A stretch of 36,355 nucleotides of DNA from Candidatus Methylomirabilota bacterium (GTDB lineage Bacteria; Methylomirabilota; Methylomirabilia; Methylomirabilales; 2-02-FULL-66-22). Positions within the stretch are counted from its first letter, which is position 1. Each line of letters begins with the position of its first letter. The stretch covers positions 1-36,355 of the forward strand of contig JACPAT010000119.1 in assembly GCA_016180655.1 (NCBI GenBank). Reading direction: 5' to 3'. The notes below the pieces were generated by a model. That model saw only the letters and a program-made list of their open reading frames with translations, searched no databases and had not been told where the DNA came from. The position numbers and the translations under genes were made by a program. This document shows positions 17,920 through 26,783 of the stretch, one piece after another.

Positions 17920-18777
17920 TCAGTTCAGATAATCCTTCAGGTGGCGCGTCCGGGCCATCAGCCGGAGCTTCTGCTTGGCCCGCTCTTCGATCTGGCGAAT
18001 GCGCTCGCGGGACAGCTTGAGCCGGCGGCCCACCTCCTCCAGGGTCCGGGGCTCCTCGCGTCCCAGGCCGAAGCGCAGCTCGATCACCGCCCGCTCCCTC
18101 GGCTTCAGGTGGCGGAGCATCCGCTCCACCTCCTCGCGGAACGAGTGCGAGATGAGATCCTGGTCCACCGGGGGAATCACGCTCTTGCGGGCCAGCTCCA
18201 GCCCCAGATGCTCCTCGGCGTATCCGTTCTCGCTCAGCGAGGTGTGCGGCTGGGCCCCGCGCAGCACGTCCTCCATCTCCCCCGGCTCGAGGTGCATGGC
18301 CTCCGCCAGGGCCGCGTCGCTGGGCTCCTCCTGCCGTTCCTGGGTCAGGTCGGCGCGCAGCCCGCGGATCTTGGAGGCCAGGCGGGCCTTGCGGATGGGA
18401 AGCCGGACGGCGCTGCCCCCCGCGGCCAGGGCCTGCATGATGGCCTGCCGGATCCACCAGACCGCGTAGGTGATGAACTTGACCCCGTAGTCCGGCGCGT
18501 AGCGGCGCGCCGCCTCCAGCAGGCCCAGGTTCCCCTCGTTGATGAGGTCCAGCAGGGACAGGCCGCATCCCCGATAGCGCATGGCCACCTTGACCACGAA
18601 GCGGAGATTGGCCTCCACCAGCGCGCGATAGGCCCGTTCGTCTCCCTGCCGGATCAGGGCGCCCAGCCGGAGTTCTTCCTCCTTGGCCAGCAGGGGGATG
18701 CGCACGATCCGCCGGATGTAGGCGGCCAGCGCATCGTCGCTGATCTCCTCGTAGAAGGATGCCGAGCGTCGGGCCAT
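17920..18777 (-). CDS. RNA polymerase sigma-70 family factor (RpoD/RpoS-like, regions 1.2-4)
   Basis: DALAAYIRRIVRIPLLAKEEELRLGALIRQGDERAYRALVEANLRFVVKVAMRYRGCGLSLLDLINEGNLGLLEAARRYAPDYGVKFITYAVWWIRQAIMQAL...TLEEVGRRLKLSRERIRQIEERAKQKL. Confidence 0.95.
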   Translation of the reverse strand: MARRSASFYEEISDDALAAYIRRIVRIPLLAKEEELRLGALIRQGDERAYRALVEANLRFVVKVAMRYRGCGLSLLDLINEGNLGLLEAARRYAPDYGVKFITYAVWWIRQAIMQALAAGGSAVRLPIRKARLASKIRGLRADLTQERQEEPSDAALAEAMHLEPGEMEDVLRGAQPHTSLSENGYAEEHLGLELARKSVIPPVDQDLISHSFREEVERMLRHLKPRERAVIELRFGLGREEPRTLEEVGRRLKLSRERIRQIEERAKQKLRLMARTRHLKDYLN

Positions 18778-18853
18778 CCTGGCTCCGAGAGTGCTGCGGG
18801 TGGTGGAGGCAACGGGCCGGATCGGGAGCGGGATCGTCGGCCCTGACAGGCGG

Positions 18854-20320
18854 TCAGTTCTTCGGAGGGAGCACGGCGAACCGCGAGCTCCCGTCCCGCC
18901 GCACCAGGACCAGGAGGTTCTGCCCCCGGCGCATCTGGCCGAGGATCCGCGCGAAGTCGCGCGCATGCTTCACCGGCTCACGGTTCGCTTCCGTGATGAG
19001 ATCGCCCGGACGGATCCCGGCCCGGGCCGCGGGACCCGCCTCGTCCACGCTGGACACGATGACCCCGTCCGTGCCGTTCAGCCGGAGCTGTTCGCGGAGC
19101 TCGGGCGTCAAGTCCTGGACCGTCAGCCCGAACCGCTCCGCCGACTCGACGGGCGAGGGGGCCGGCGCCGCGGCGGCCGCCTCCGCAGGCTGCTCGCCCA
19201 GGACGATGGTGACCTCGACCGGCTGCTTTTCCCGCAGGACCTTCACCCGCGCCGGAGAGCCCACGGGGCTCTGGGCCACTTCCCGCTGGAGCTGGCGGAC
19301 GTTGGCGATCTTCGCCCCGTTGAACTCCTGGATGATGTCTCCGGTCTTCAGCCCGCCCCGCTCCGCCGGGCTGCCCGGCATCACGTTGCCAACCAGCACC
19401 CCGGCCTCCGGCTTCACCCCGAACTGCGGCGCCAGCTCTTCGGTGAGCTCCTGGATGCCCACGCCCAGCCAGGCCCGGACGACCCTGCCCTGGGCGAGGA
19501 GGCGATCCTTGATCTCCCGCGCCATGCTGATGGGGATGGCGAAGCCGATGCCCTGCCCCGTGGCCACGATGGCCGTGTTGATCCCGATGACCTCGCCGTT
19601 CAGGTTGACCAGGGGCCCGCCCGAGTTCCCCGGGTTGATGGAAGCGTCGGTCTGGATGAAGTCCTCATAGGTGGTGATGCCGACCTCGGAACGGCCCACG
19701 GCGCTGATGACGCCCACCGTCACCGTCTGGTCCAGGCCGAAGGGGTTGCCGATGGCGATGGCCCACTCGCCGATGCGGATCGCGTTCGAGTCCCCGAGCT
19801 TGGCCACCGGCAGGTCGTCGGGCGCGTCGATCTTGATCACCGCCAGATCGGTCTTGGGATCCTTGCCGATGACCGTGGCCGCGAACTTCCGCTTGTCCGA
19901 GAGGCGGACCTCGATCTGGTCCGCCTGCTCGATGACGTGGTTGTTGGTGAGGATGTAGCCCCGCTTGTCCACGATCACGCCGGAGCCCAGGCTCCGCCGC
20001 TCGCGCTGGGGCTGCTCCCCGAAGAAGCGCTCGAGAAAATCCTCGCCGAAGAAGTCCCGGAAGGGGCCCCGGAAGAAGGGGGGCGCCTGCGGGGCCCGGC
20101 GCCCCTCCTGCGGGCGGGGCCGCTGCGTGGTGGCGATGTTGACCACCGCCGGCTTGACGGCCTGGGCCACCTGGACGAAGGCATCCTGCAGGGTCTGCAG
20201 GGCGCTCCGGCCGTCCTGGGCCAGGGCCGGCAGACCGGAGGCGAGCACATAGACGGCGACCAGGGCGACCGCGCGAACGCGGCTGGCCCCGACTGACATG
20301 TTGCTGGCGGACATGGTCAC
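18854..20320 (-). CDS. Do-family periplasmic serine endopeptidase (HtrA/DegP) with two PDZ domains
   Basis: LGSGVIVDKRGYILTNNHVIEQADQIEVRLSDKRKF...DLAVIKIDAPDDLP...IQTDASINPGNSGGPLVNLNGEVIGINTAI plus PDZ GSPAERGGLKTGDIIQEFNG and AARAGIRPGDLITEANREP. Confidence 0.95.
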   Translation of the reverse strand: MTMSASNMSVGASRVRAVALVAVYVLASGLPALAQDGRSALQTLQDAFVQVAQAVKPAVVNIATTQRPRPQEGRRAPQAPPFFRGPFRDFFGEDFLERFFGEQPQRERRSLGSGVIVDKRGYILTNNHVIEQADQIEVRLSDKRKFAATVIGKDPKTDLAVIKIDAPDDLPVAKLGDSNAIRIGEWAIAIGNPFGLDQTVTVGVISAVGRSEVGITTYEDFIQTDASINPGNSGGPLVNLNGEVIGINTAIVATGQGIGFAIPISMAREIKDRLLAQGRVVRAWLGVGIQELTEELAPQFGVKPEAGVLVGNVMPGSPAERGGLKTGDIIQEFNGAKIANVRQLQREVAQSPVGSPARVKVLREKQPVEVTIVLGEQPAEAAAAAPAPSPVESAERFGLTVQDLTPELREQLRLNGTDGVIVSSVDEAGPAARAGIRPGDLITEANREPVKHARDFARILGQMRRGQNLLVLVRRDGSSRFAVLPPKN

Positions 20321-20407
20321 GCGAGCCTCCCGGCGCGTCAGAAATTCACGGGCGATCGGCCTTTCCTTCTAGCATACAGGACAGGTGCTGTCAAACCGCG
20401 TGGGGCC

Positions 20408-21589
20408 TCAACCGTCGCCGTGAACGATGTCGTCCGAAGTTCCGATCCTACCATCCGGCCCGGCGCTGATCAGGCTGATCCCGCCTCCGACCGCGGGTGC
20501 GGCGGGCCGAAGCTGGTAGGGATGCCCCCACGGATCCCGGAGGTGCCGCCCCCGGCCGAACGGCCCCAGGGCCTCCGGGCTGGTGGGGACGTCCCCCGTC
20601 GTTGCGGCGTACCGTTCCAGGTCGCGGGACAGCTCGGCCAGATCGGCTCGCGCGCGCAGCGACCGCACCCGGTCCAGCGACGCCCCCCTTGCCGCCGAGA
20701 GGGGAAAAATGCCCAGTGGCTCCGCCCGGAAGAGCACGAGATTCGCGACGAGCCAGGCGGCCAGCAGGCCCCACGCCACCCGGGGAGGCCAGGAGGGCAG
20801 TGCCAAGGAGGATCGCACCGGCAGGGGTGTGGCGGCGCGGGTCGGCGGACCCTCGGCCGGCGCCGGGGCCGGGACCGGGCCGATCGGAACGATGGCGCCG
20901 GCTTCGGCCAACGCTGCCAAGCCGCGCATCGCCTCGAATTCCCCCAGGCCACTGGCGTCCATGAGCTCCTGCACCGTGCGCTTGCCATCCACGAGGTCGA
21001 GCATCCGGACCTCGCCGGGCTCGATCTGTTTGGGATGGAGCTGACCGGCCCGGGAACCGATCCGGAACACCATGGCCGGGGATGGGATATTTTCCCGGAG
21101 TCTCGGCCACTCGTCCACTCGGCGGATCCCCTCCATCAACAGGCTCTCGGCGCCGCGGGGGCCGATCGTCCCGTCCGCCACTTCCACCGAAGGCTGCGAG
21201 ACGAACCGGTAGCGCCCGGTCCTCCAGCGGAAGACGCGGTACATCGCCTCCTCCACCTCCACGCTGAGGACGCGGTCCCACTCCTTCTGCGGAAGGAACC
21301 CCTTCTCGGCCAAAATAGCCTTCAGCTTCTTCCCCGTCTCCCGCTGAAGGGCGAGCGCCTCCTGGAGTCGCGCCAGCGTCAGCAGCCCCTGGGGCACCAG
21401 GAGCTGTACCATCCGCTGCTCCCACGAGAGGCGCGTGGACTGCGCCCACACCACTGCCCCCTCCTGGAAGATCATGCTCAGGGTGTCCTCTTCGCTCTCC
21501 ACGCCGAGCGTGCCGGTCTTGCGCTGCAGTCCGATCAGCTGCACGATGTCGGCGATGTGAAAATCCTTGAATGTGCCTTCCAACGCCAT
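20408..21589 (-). CDS. DUF4388 (PATAN) protein fused through a TM helix to a GspG-like pseudopilin C-terminal domain
   Basis: N-term MALEGTFKDFHIADIVQLIGLQRKTGTLGVESEEDTLSMIFQEGAVVWAQS (DUF4388); TM WGLLAAWLVANLVLF; C-term DLAELSRDLERYAATTGDVPTSPEALGPFGRGRHLRDPWGHPYQLRP...GISLISAGPDGRIGTSDDI. Confidence 0.8.
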   Translation of the reverse strand: MALEGTFKDFHIADIVQLIGLQRKTGTLGVESEEDTLSMIFQEGAVVWAQSTRLSWEQRMVQLLVPQGLLTLARLQEALALQRETGKKLKAILAEKGFLPQKEWDRVLSVEVEEAMYRVFRWRTGRYRFVSQPSVEVADGTIGPRGAESLLMEGIRRVDEWPRLRENIPSPAMVFRIGSRAGQLHPKQIEPGEVRMLDLVDGKRTVQELMDASGLGEFEAMRGLAALAEAGAIVPIGPVPAPAPAEGPPTRAATPLPVRSSLALPSWPPRVAWGLLAAWLVANLVLFRAEPLGIFPLSAARGASLDRVRSLRARADLAELSRDLERYAATTGDVPTSPEALGPFGRGRHLRDPWGHPYQLRPAAPAVGGGISLISAGPDGRIGTSDDIVHGDG

Positions 21590-21687
21590 GCGAGATCCTC
21601 ACGACCCGGTGCCAGTTCCGTGGACGCGTGGCCGAGGCGCGTCGATTGCCTTCCGTCGGTGCGTCCGCGTGCCCCGCTGCGGGCAAA

Positions 21688-23829
21688 TCAACCGGCTGCG
21701 CCGGCCGGCGCGCCCCGCCGCCACACGGACCAGGCGTACAGGGCCGCCAGCAGGACGAGGACTCCCGCCCAGCGGACCTGGCCCGGCAGCGGCACGACAA
21801 ACCGGAAGGTGGGTGTCAGCACGTCCAGCAGGAGCCCTTCGAGCAGCAGCCAGACGGCCGGCAGGCACAGGAGCAGACCCCGGATGAGGTGCCCCCGATA
21901 GAGGTCGCGGCCGCCCGGAACGAGGTTTCCCAGCAGCCGGACCCGGATGCGCTCGCGGCGCGCCCAGTCTTCCCCTGCCCGCATTCGGCGTGCCCGGACA
22001 AAGGCCGCGACCCCCTCCCGCGGCCGGAACGCGGCGGCGCAGGGGCTGCAGTAATCCTTTTCTTTCGGATGGGGCTGGCACCTCCTGCAGAAAGCCTCCC
22101 CGCATTGCTGGCATCGGCGAACCGGAGAGCTCCGGCCGCGCAGCGTCCCGTAGAACCAGAAGAGGACCAGGAGGGCCAGGGCGACGACCGGGAGCTGGCG
22201 CAGCCGCACGCCGCGGAGTGGCATCCCCCAGAGGCCCTCGGCCACGGCCTTCACCTCTCCGGTCCGGAAGGCGAGCCCTGCCACGAGGTCATCCCAGGGG
22301 ACCGGCTCATCCACGACGACCCCGGTCAACCCCTGTCCATGGAAATGAGAGAGGGTCCTGACCATGTGCGGGTCGAGGGCGAGGCTCTTTCGCTGGGCCT
22401 CCTCGGACCGATCGAGCTGGAGGCGCTGGGTGTATAGCGTGAAGAGGTTCATCTGGGCGGCCGCCGACCTGGGCGCAAGGTCGGCTGCACGGTGGTAGCT
22501 CTCCTCCGCTTCGGCGAGGCGACCGCCGAGGTACTGCAGGTTTCCCAACCCGACGTGCGCGAAGGCCGCCCGGGGCAACAGGTGGGCGGCCTGGGCCATC
22601 TCCGCCTCGGCCAGGGGCAGCTCACCGCGCCGCTTCAACGCCAGGCCGAGAGAGTAATGCGGCAGACCGCTGTTCGGCGCTTCCTGGGCCCACCGCGAGA
22701 GGTGCTGGACCAGCGTCTCCCCGCGCCCCCCCTGCTCCGCCGCCTGAACCAGAACGAACTCGCGCGAGGCCGCCAGCACGTGGCGAGCCGCGACTCGCTC
22801 GTACCCGAGTGGCAAGAGTGCCAGCATGGCCATCAGCCCTGACACCACGGTTCGCTCGCGCCGGCTCATGTAGGGCGCAGAGATCACGAGGGCCACGACC
22901 GCCGCCCAGAGCAGTCCCAGGCCGACGAGCAGAGGAAGGAGGAAGCAGAGGAGTGCCAGGCCCCCCTGGCTGGCCGGCGGGAAGGCGGAGAGGACGCGCT
23001 CGCGGAGGTCGTGGCCGAACAGCGGCTGGATCCGGACGGCCCGAAGGGCGGCCACCAGAACGAGCACCACCAGGAACGCGACCAGCAGGCTCAGGAGCAG
23101 GTTGCCGGTCACCCGGAATCTCGTTGGGGTGCTGCGCAGGGTGTGATACATGCCCCGGACGAGGTCCCGCCCGGCCGACAGGAGCCGCGTCTTGTCCGCC
23201 TGCCAGGTCAGGCTGGCGCGCCCGAAGAGGGCCTCGGGGGATTCCGGCGTATTGGCGACCGCGGCGTCATACAGGACCAGGGCCCGCGCCAGGTCGCCTC
23301 CCTCGGCGACCTCAGTGCCGCGCCGCATCAGTTCGTCCGTCAGGAGGGGAAAGCGTGCAAGGCCCCACGTCACCTGGATGGCCTGGAGGGCCCGCTCCTC
23401 CCGCTGGACCTCCTCCCACAGGTCGCGTCCCAGATACTCCTGCCAGAGAAGCCAGCGCACCAGGAACCGCGGCCCGGCAACCTGCCGGGCCCGCTCGAAG
23501 GCGGCCGCGGCCCCGGCCGGATCCTGCCCCTGGCGCATCAGCTCCCCCTGGGCCCAGTGGAAGAACGGGTTGTCCGTCTCGCGCGCCTGCAATGCCAGCA
23601 GCCGCTGCTGGACCTGGGCGAGCGTCTCGGGCGGCAGCCGGGGGCGCTCCCGGAGGTGCCGCGGATCCAGCTGGGGTACCTCGGCCAGAATCCGCAGACG
23701 AAGCTCGTGCGCCTCCCGAACCTCGGCCGCAGGGAACAGCTCGAGCCCGGCCGCGAGTCCCGGGCAGGCCACCCACAGACCCAGGCCGAGCGCCGCCGCC
23801 CGGGAGATTCTCCGTCCGCTCGCGGTCAC
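21688..23829 (-). CDS. Large membrane TPR protein with internal zinc-ribbon/B-box-like Cys cluster
   Basis: Signal-like N-terminus, TPRs (AEAEESYHRAADLAPRSAAAQMNLFTLY), several TM segments, CQQCGEAFCRRCQPHPKEKDYCSPCAAAF. Confidence 0.75.
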   Translation of the reverse strand: MTASGRRISRAAALGLGLWVACPGLAAGLELFPAAEVREAHELRLRILAEVPQLDPRHLRERPRLPPETLAQVQQRLLALQARETDNPFFHWAQGELMRQGQDPAGAAAAFERARQVAGPRFLVRWLLWQEYLGRDLWEEVQREERALQAIQVTWGLARFPLLTDELMRRGTEVAEGGDLARALVLYDAAVANTPESPEALFGRASLTWQADKTRLLSAGRDLVRGMYHTLRSTPTRFRVTGNLLLSLLVAFLVVLVLVAALRAVRIQPLFGHDLRERVLSAFPPASQGGLALLCFLLPLLVGLGLLWAAVVALVISAPYMSRRERTVVSGLMAMLALLPLGYERVAARHVLAASREFVLVQAAEQGGRGETLVQHLSRWAQEAPNSGLPHYSLGLALKRRGELPLAEAEMAQAAHLLPRAAFAHVGLGNLQYLGGRLAEAEESYHRAADLAPRSAAAQMNLFTLYTQRLQLDRSEEAQRKSLALDPHMVRTLSHFHGQGLTGVVVDEPVPWDDLVAGLAFRTGEVKAVAEGLWGMPLRGVRLRQLPVVALALLVLFWFYGTLRGRSSPVRRCQQCGEAFCRRCQPHPKEKDYCSPCAAAFRPREGVAAFVRARRMRAGEDWARRERIRVRLLGNLVPGGRDLYRGHLIRGLLLCLPAVWLLLEGLLLDVLTPTFRFVVPLPGQVRWAGVLVLLAALYAWSVWRRGAPAGAAG

Positions 23830-24113
23830 GTCCGCTTCACCGCTTCCAGGTAGCGCAGGCGCAGGTCGAAGAGGAGATCGTCCAGCAGCCTGGCCTCCGC
23901 GGCGGTCAGGTTCCCCGCCGTCTTGTGCTTCAAGACGTCCACCAGGTCAAGCACCTGCTTGGCCTGATCCAGGTCCACCTTCGCCTCCCCGCTGCCGGGG
24001 TCCGGCGCCGCCCCCAGGTGAACCAGGGCCGCCGTGCCCAGCATCAACACGAGGCCGCTGAAGGAGGCCCCGCTCGACTCGTCGGCCCGATGCTGCTCCC
24101 GCGCTTCCATCAC
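23826..24113 (-). CDS. DUF1844 domain-containing protein
   Basis: FSGLVLMLGTAALVHLGAAPDPGSGEAKVDLDQAKQVLDLVDVLKHKTAGNLTAAEARLLDDLLFDLRLRYLEAVK; overlaps the start of the downstream TPR gene. Confidence 0.85.
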   Translation of the reverse strand: MMEAREQHRADESSGASFSGLVLMLGTAALVHLGAAPDPGSGEAKVDLDQAKQVLDLVDVLKHKTAGNLTAAEARLLDDLLFDLRLRYLEAVKRT

Positions 24114-24454
24114 GCGCCCCCTGCGCGCTGGCCGCCCCGTCCCGCTCAGCGCAAGCTGTCACGTGCGGCCCGGGATCGCTCTCCGGGAACGGGTCCCCTC
24201 CGGCAGTCGGAGCTTAGCAACCGGATGGAGGTTTTCAAGACAATTCGTCTCTGGTCGGGCGAGACAGGCGGCACGAATGACCGCGGAGGTGGACTCAGCC
24301 CAAATATCTCACCGCCAAGACCGCAACGATCGCAAAGAGTCGCCAACTCTCATCAGGTCAGAGGAGCTGCTGGACCCAAATCTTCCGCGGCGCGTCTCCA
24401 AAGTTTTCCGGGTCCGCGCGGTGGATACGGGCAGTTCCTTTGCGTGCTTCGCGC

Positions 24455-24496
24455 ACCAATCCGCCGGGAGCGGATTGGTACCGGCAGTTGAACTGC
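24455..24496. repeat. Perfect 10-bp hairpin followed by a 13-bp palindrome
   Basis: ACCAATCCGC-CGGGA-GCGGATTGGT (24455-24479), then GCAGTT-G-AACTGC (24484-24496). Confidence 0.6.
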
Positions 24497-24579
24497 ACTG
24501 TTCGGGCTCAGGAGGATGCTGGAGTGCGCGGGCCGCCGGAGGTCCCATCCGGAAGGGACAGGTCACGAGCAGGCGTGGG

Positions 24580-25497
24580 TCAGGCGTCGACCTCCAGGCG
24601 CACCGCTCCCCCGGGGGCGATGCCCCACTGGCGCGCGAGATTGCCCTGGCGTGAGAACAACTCGAGATGGCCGGTGCTTCCGATGATGGCGCCCCGGCCG
24701 CCCGGGCCGGCCTCCCCGAAGAACTGGACGATGCCGCCCAGCGGGCGGCCGTCCAGGAGGACCCGGAGGGTACCCGAGACGCCGGCCGCGAACGCCTCCA
24801 CATCTTCGCGCCGGATGTTCGTGATGCAATTGCCGAAGCGATCGATCCACACCACCTGCCCCGTCAGGACTCCGACCGGGTCGAGACTGGGCCGCGGGAT
24901 TGTCAGGCGGACGGCGTCCGTGACCTCGGGCCCGAACCGCTCCGGCGGAACCCCCCGGGCCAGGTGGCCGGCCACGGGCGCAAACACGTCCCGGCCGTGG
25001 AAGGTCGCGCTCACCTGCTCCAGCAGGTACTCCCCCGCGGTGATGGCCCGGACCGACCGGGCGGTCCCATGGGACATGGGGTAGCTCAGCAGGCCGTTGT
25101 CCGGCGCCACGAAGAGGTGGTCGTCGATCTGGGCAAGGATGGGTCGCCGCGGCCCGCCGACTCCCGGGTCCACCACGGCCACATGAATCGTCCCCGCGGG
25201 AAAGAAGCGTACGGCCGAGTGGAGGAGGAAGCTGCCACCCAGGACGTCGTAGGCCGCCGTCTCGTGGCACAGATCCACCAGGGCGGCCGCGGGGCAGAGA
25301 CTCAGCATCACGCCTTTCATGATTCCCACGAACGGATCCTGGTGGCCGAAGTCCGTGAGCAACGTGATGATGGGGCGACGGTCCAGAGCCCTGTCGGTCC
25401 GCCGGAGTCCCCGCACGCCCTGGCGGGCCGCCGACAGGTCGGCTCGCGCACCCGCCTGTCTCCCCCGCGGCTCCTGCGAGCGCCTTCGGGCCATCAC
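24580..25497 (-). CDS. SAM hydroxide adenosyltransferase family protein (DUF62)
   Basis: PIITLLTDFGHQDPFVGIMKGVMLSLCPAAALVDLCHETAAYDVLGGSFLLHSAVRFFPAGTIHVAVVDPGVGGPRRPI...APDNGLLSY...WIDRFGNCITNI. Confidence 0.92.
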   Translation of the reverse strand: MMARRRSQEPRGRQAGARADLSAARQGVRGLRRTDRALDRRPIITLLTDFGHQDPFVGIMKGVMLSLCPAAALVDLCHETAAYDVLGGSFLLHSAVRFFPAGTIHVAVVDPGVGGPRRPILAQIDDHLFVAPDNGLLSYPMSHGTARSVRAITAGEYLLEQVSATFHGRDVFAPVAGHLARGVPPERFGPEVTDAVRLTIPRPSLDPVGVLTGQVVWIDRFGNCITNIRREDVEAFAAGVSGTLRVLLDGRPLGGIVQFFGEAGPGGRGAIIGSTGHLELFSRQGNLARQWGIAPGGAVRLEVDA

Positions 25498-25554
25498 CGG
25501 CTCACGTGATTTTCCATTGACTTTTCCCGGCCAACGGTCTAGAAGATGGGCGCG

Positions 25555-25641
25555 GCCGAAGTGGCGGAACTGGTAGACGCGCTACGTTCAGGGCGTAGTG
25601 GGGGTTCCCCCGTGGGGGTTCGAGTCCCCCCTTCGGCACCA
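25555..25641 (+). tRNA. tRNA-Leu (anticodon CAG), CCA encoded
   Basis: GCCGAAG...CTTCGGC acceptor stem, A discriminator and CCA; anticodon arm CTACG-TTCAGGG-CGTAG; long variable arm; T arm GGGGGTTCGAGTCCCCC. Confidence 0.95.
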
Positions 25642-25657
25642 CGCAGGTCTTCGCAGG

Positions 25658-25690
25658 AGCCGTGGCGGATCCGCCACGGCTTTCTGTTTT
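25658..25690 (+). terminator. Rho-independent terminator for tRNA-Leu
   Basis: 24-nt perfect palindrome AGCCGTGGCGGATCCGCCACGGCT followed by TTCTGTTTT. Confidence 0.8.
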
Positions 25691-25734
25691 GTGGGCTCTT
25701 CCTGACCTGTCGCCGACAGGCAGGTTCCCCTGCC

Positions 25735-25926
25735 TCAGGTCCCGCCCCTCCGCCACGCCGCCACCAGGAAGCACGCCACGCCCAGCCAGAAGAAGGTCAT
25801 GCCTCCCACCTTCAGGGAGAGGGCGCGGAAAAACGCCGCACCCGGTCCGACCTCCACGGATCCGGCCGCCGCCAGCGTGAACGCCAGGACCGAGAGGATC
25901 AACGCCATGACTCTCCACCGGCGCAT
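25735..25926 (-). CDS. Small two-TM membrane protein, hypothetical
   Basis: MRRWRVMALILSVLAFTLAAAGSVEVGPGAAFFRALSLKVGGMTFFWLGVACFLVAAWRRGGT; two hydrophobic segments, in line with the upstream minus-strand genes. Confidence 0.55.
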   Translation of the reverse strand: MRRWRVMALILSVLAFTLAAAGSVEVGPGAAFFRALSLKVGGMTFFWLGVACFLVAAWRRGGT

Positions 25927-25930
25927 GCCG

Positions 25931-26776
25931 TCACCTCAACCGGTCCTCGAACACCTCGGCCGTTGCCCGCTGCTCGAGGCCCGCCATGAAGGCCTTGAAG
26001 GTTTCCCGCTGCTTCTGCTGGATGAGCGACTGCCGAATGCGATCCTGCACCTCCTCGAAAGGCTGGATGGCAGTCGTGTGGGCGCCGCCCTTGAGGACGT
26101 GATAGCCGTACTGCGTCTTGATCACGGCGGACAGCTCCCCCTCCTTGAGCCGGAAGGCCTCCTCCTCGAACTCCGGCACGGTCTGCCCGCGGCCCAGGGA
26201 ACCGAGGTCTCCCCCCTTCTCCGCGCTCGCGGTATCCTGCGATTTCGCCTTGGCCAGTTCCGCAAAGTCTTTGCCGGCTTGGAGCTCCTGGAGGATGGCC
26301 TCGGCCTCCTCCTGGGTCTTCACCATGATATGGCTGGCCGCCACCGTCTCCGTGCCGAAGAGGGGCTTGTTCTCCTCGTACATCTTCCGCGCCTCTTCCT
26401 CGGTGACCCGGGCCACGGCGATGACCTTGTGCTTCAACAGCTCCTCGATCAGCACCTGCCGCCGGGCCTGCTCCAGCCGGGCCTTGACCCCCGGATCCGT
26501 TTCCAGACCCTCGGCCGCGGCCCCCTGGAGCAGGATCTCCTCTTGCACCATGCCGCGCAGCACATTCGTCCACTGCTCCGGCGGGACCGGCCCGCGCTCC
26601 TGCTGGAAACCCTCCAGGCGGAGCCTGAACTGGCCGTACGTGATCTCCACCTGGTTCACCCGCGCCACGACGCGGCTGGCTTCGGGCTCTGCGGCGGGCG
26701 GGGCCTCGGCGGCCGCACAGATCCCGCCCCCCACGCCGACCAGGAGACTTGCCAGTATCATCACCCACTGTCGCAT
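25931..26776 (-). CDS. Periplasmic peptidyl-prolyl isomerase (PpiC/SurA parvulin type)
   Basis: Signal peptide MRQWVMILASLLVGVGGGICAAAE; parvulin ASHIMVKTQEEAEAILQELQAGKDFAELAKAKSQDTASAEKGGDLGSLGRGQTVPEFEEEAFRLKEGELSAVIKTQYGYHVLK. Confidence 0.93.
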   Translation of the reverse strand: MRQWVMILASLLVGVGGGICAAAEAPPAAEPEASRVVARVNQVEITYGQFRLRLEGFQQERGPVPPEQWTNVLRGMVQEEILLQGAAAEGLETDPGVKARLEQARRQVLIEELLKHKVIAVARVTEEEARKMYEENKPLFGTETVAASHIMVKTQEEAEAILQELQAGKDFAELAKAKSQDTASAEKGGDLGSLGRGQTVPEFEEEAFRLKEGELSAVIKTQYGYHVLKGGAHTTAIQPFEEVQDRIRQSLIQQKQRETFKAFMAGLEQRATAEVFEDRLR

Positions 26777-26783
26777 GCCGACC

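Noticed and set aside
16621-18846. 741-aa plus-strand ORF
   Set aside because: Antisense to the GGDEF and sigma-70 genes; shadow ORF.
17920-20320. Sigma factor adjacent to HtrA as a novel stress module
   Set aside because: Both proteins are ordinary housekeeping families; adjacency alone is insufficient evidence.
25546-25989. 147-aa plus-strand ORF across the tRNA
   Set aside because: Translates tRNA-Leu and its terminator; not a protein gene.
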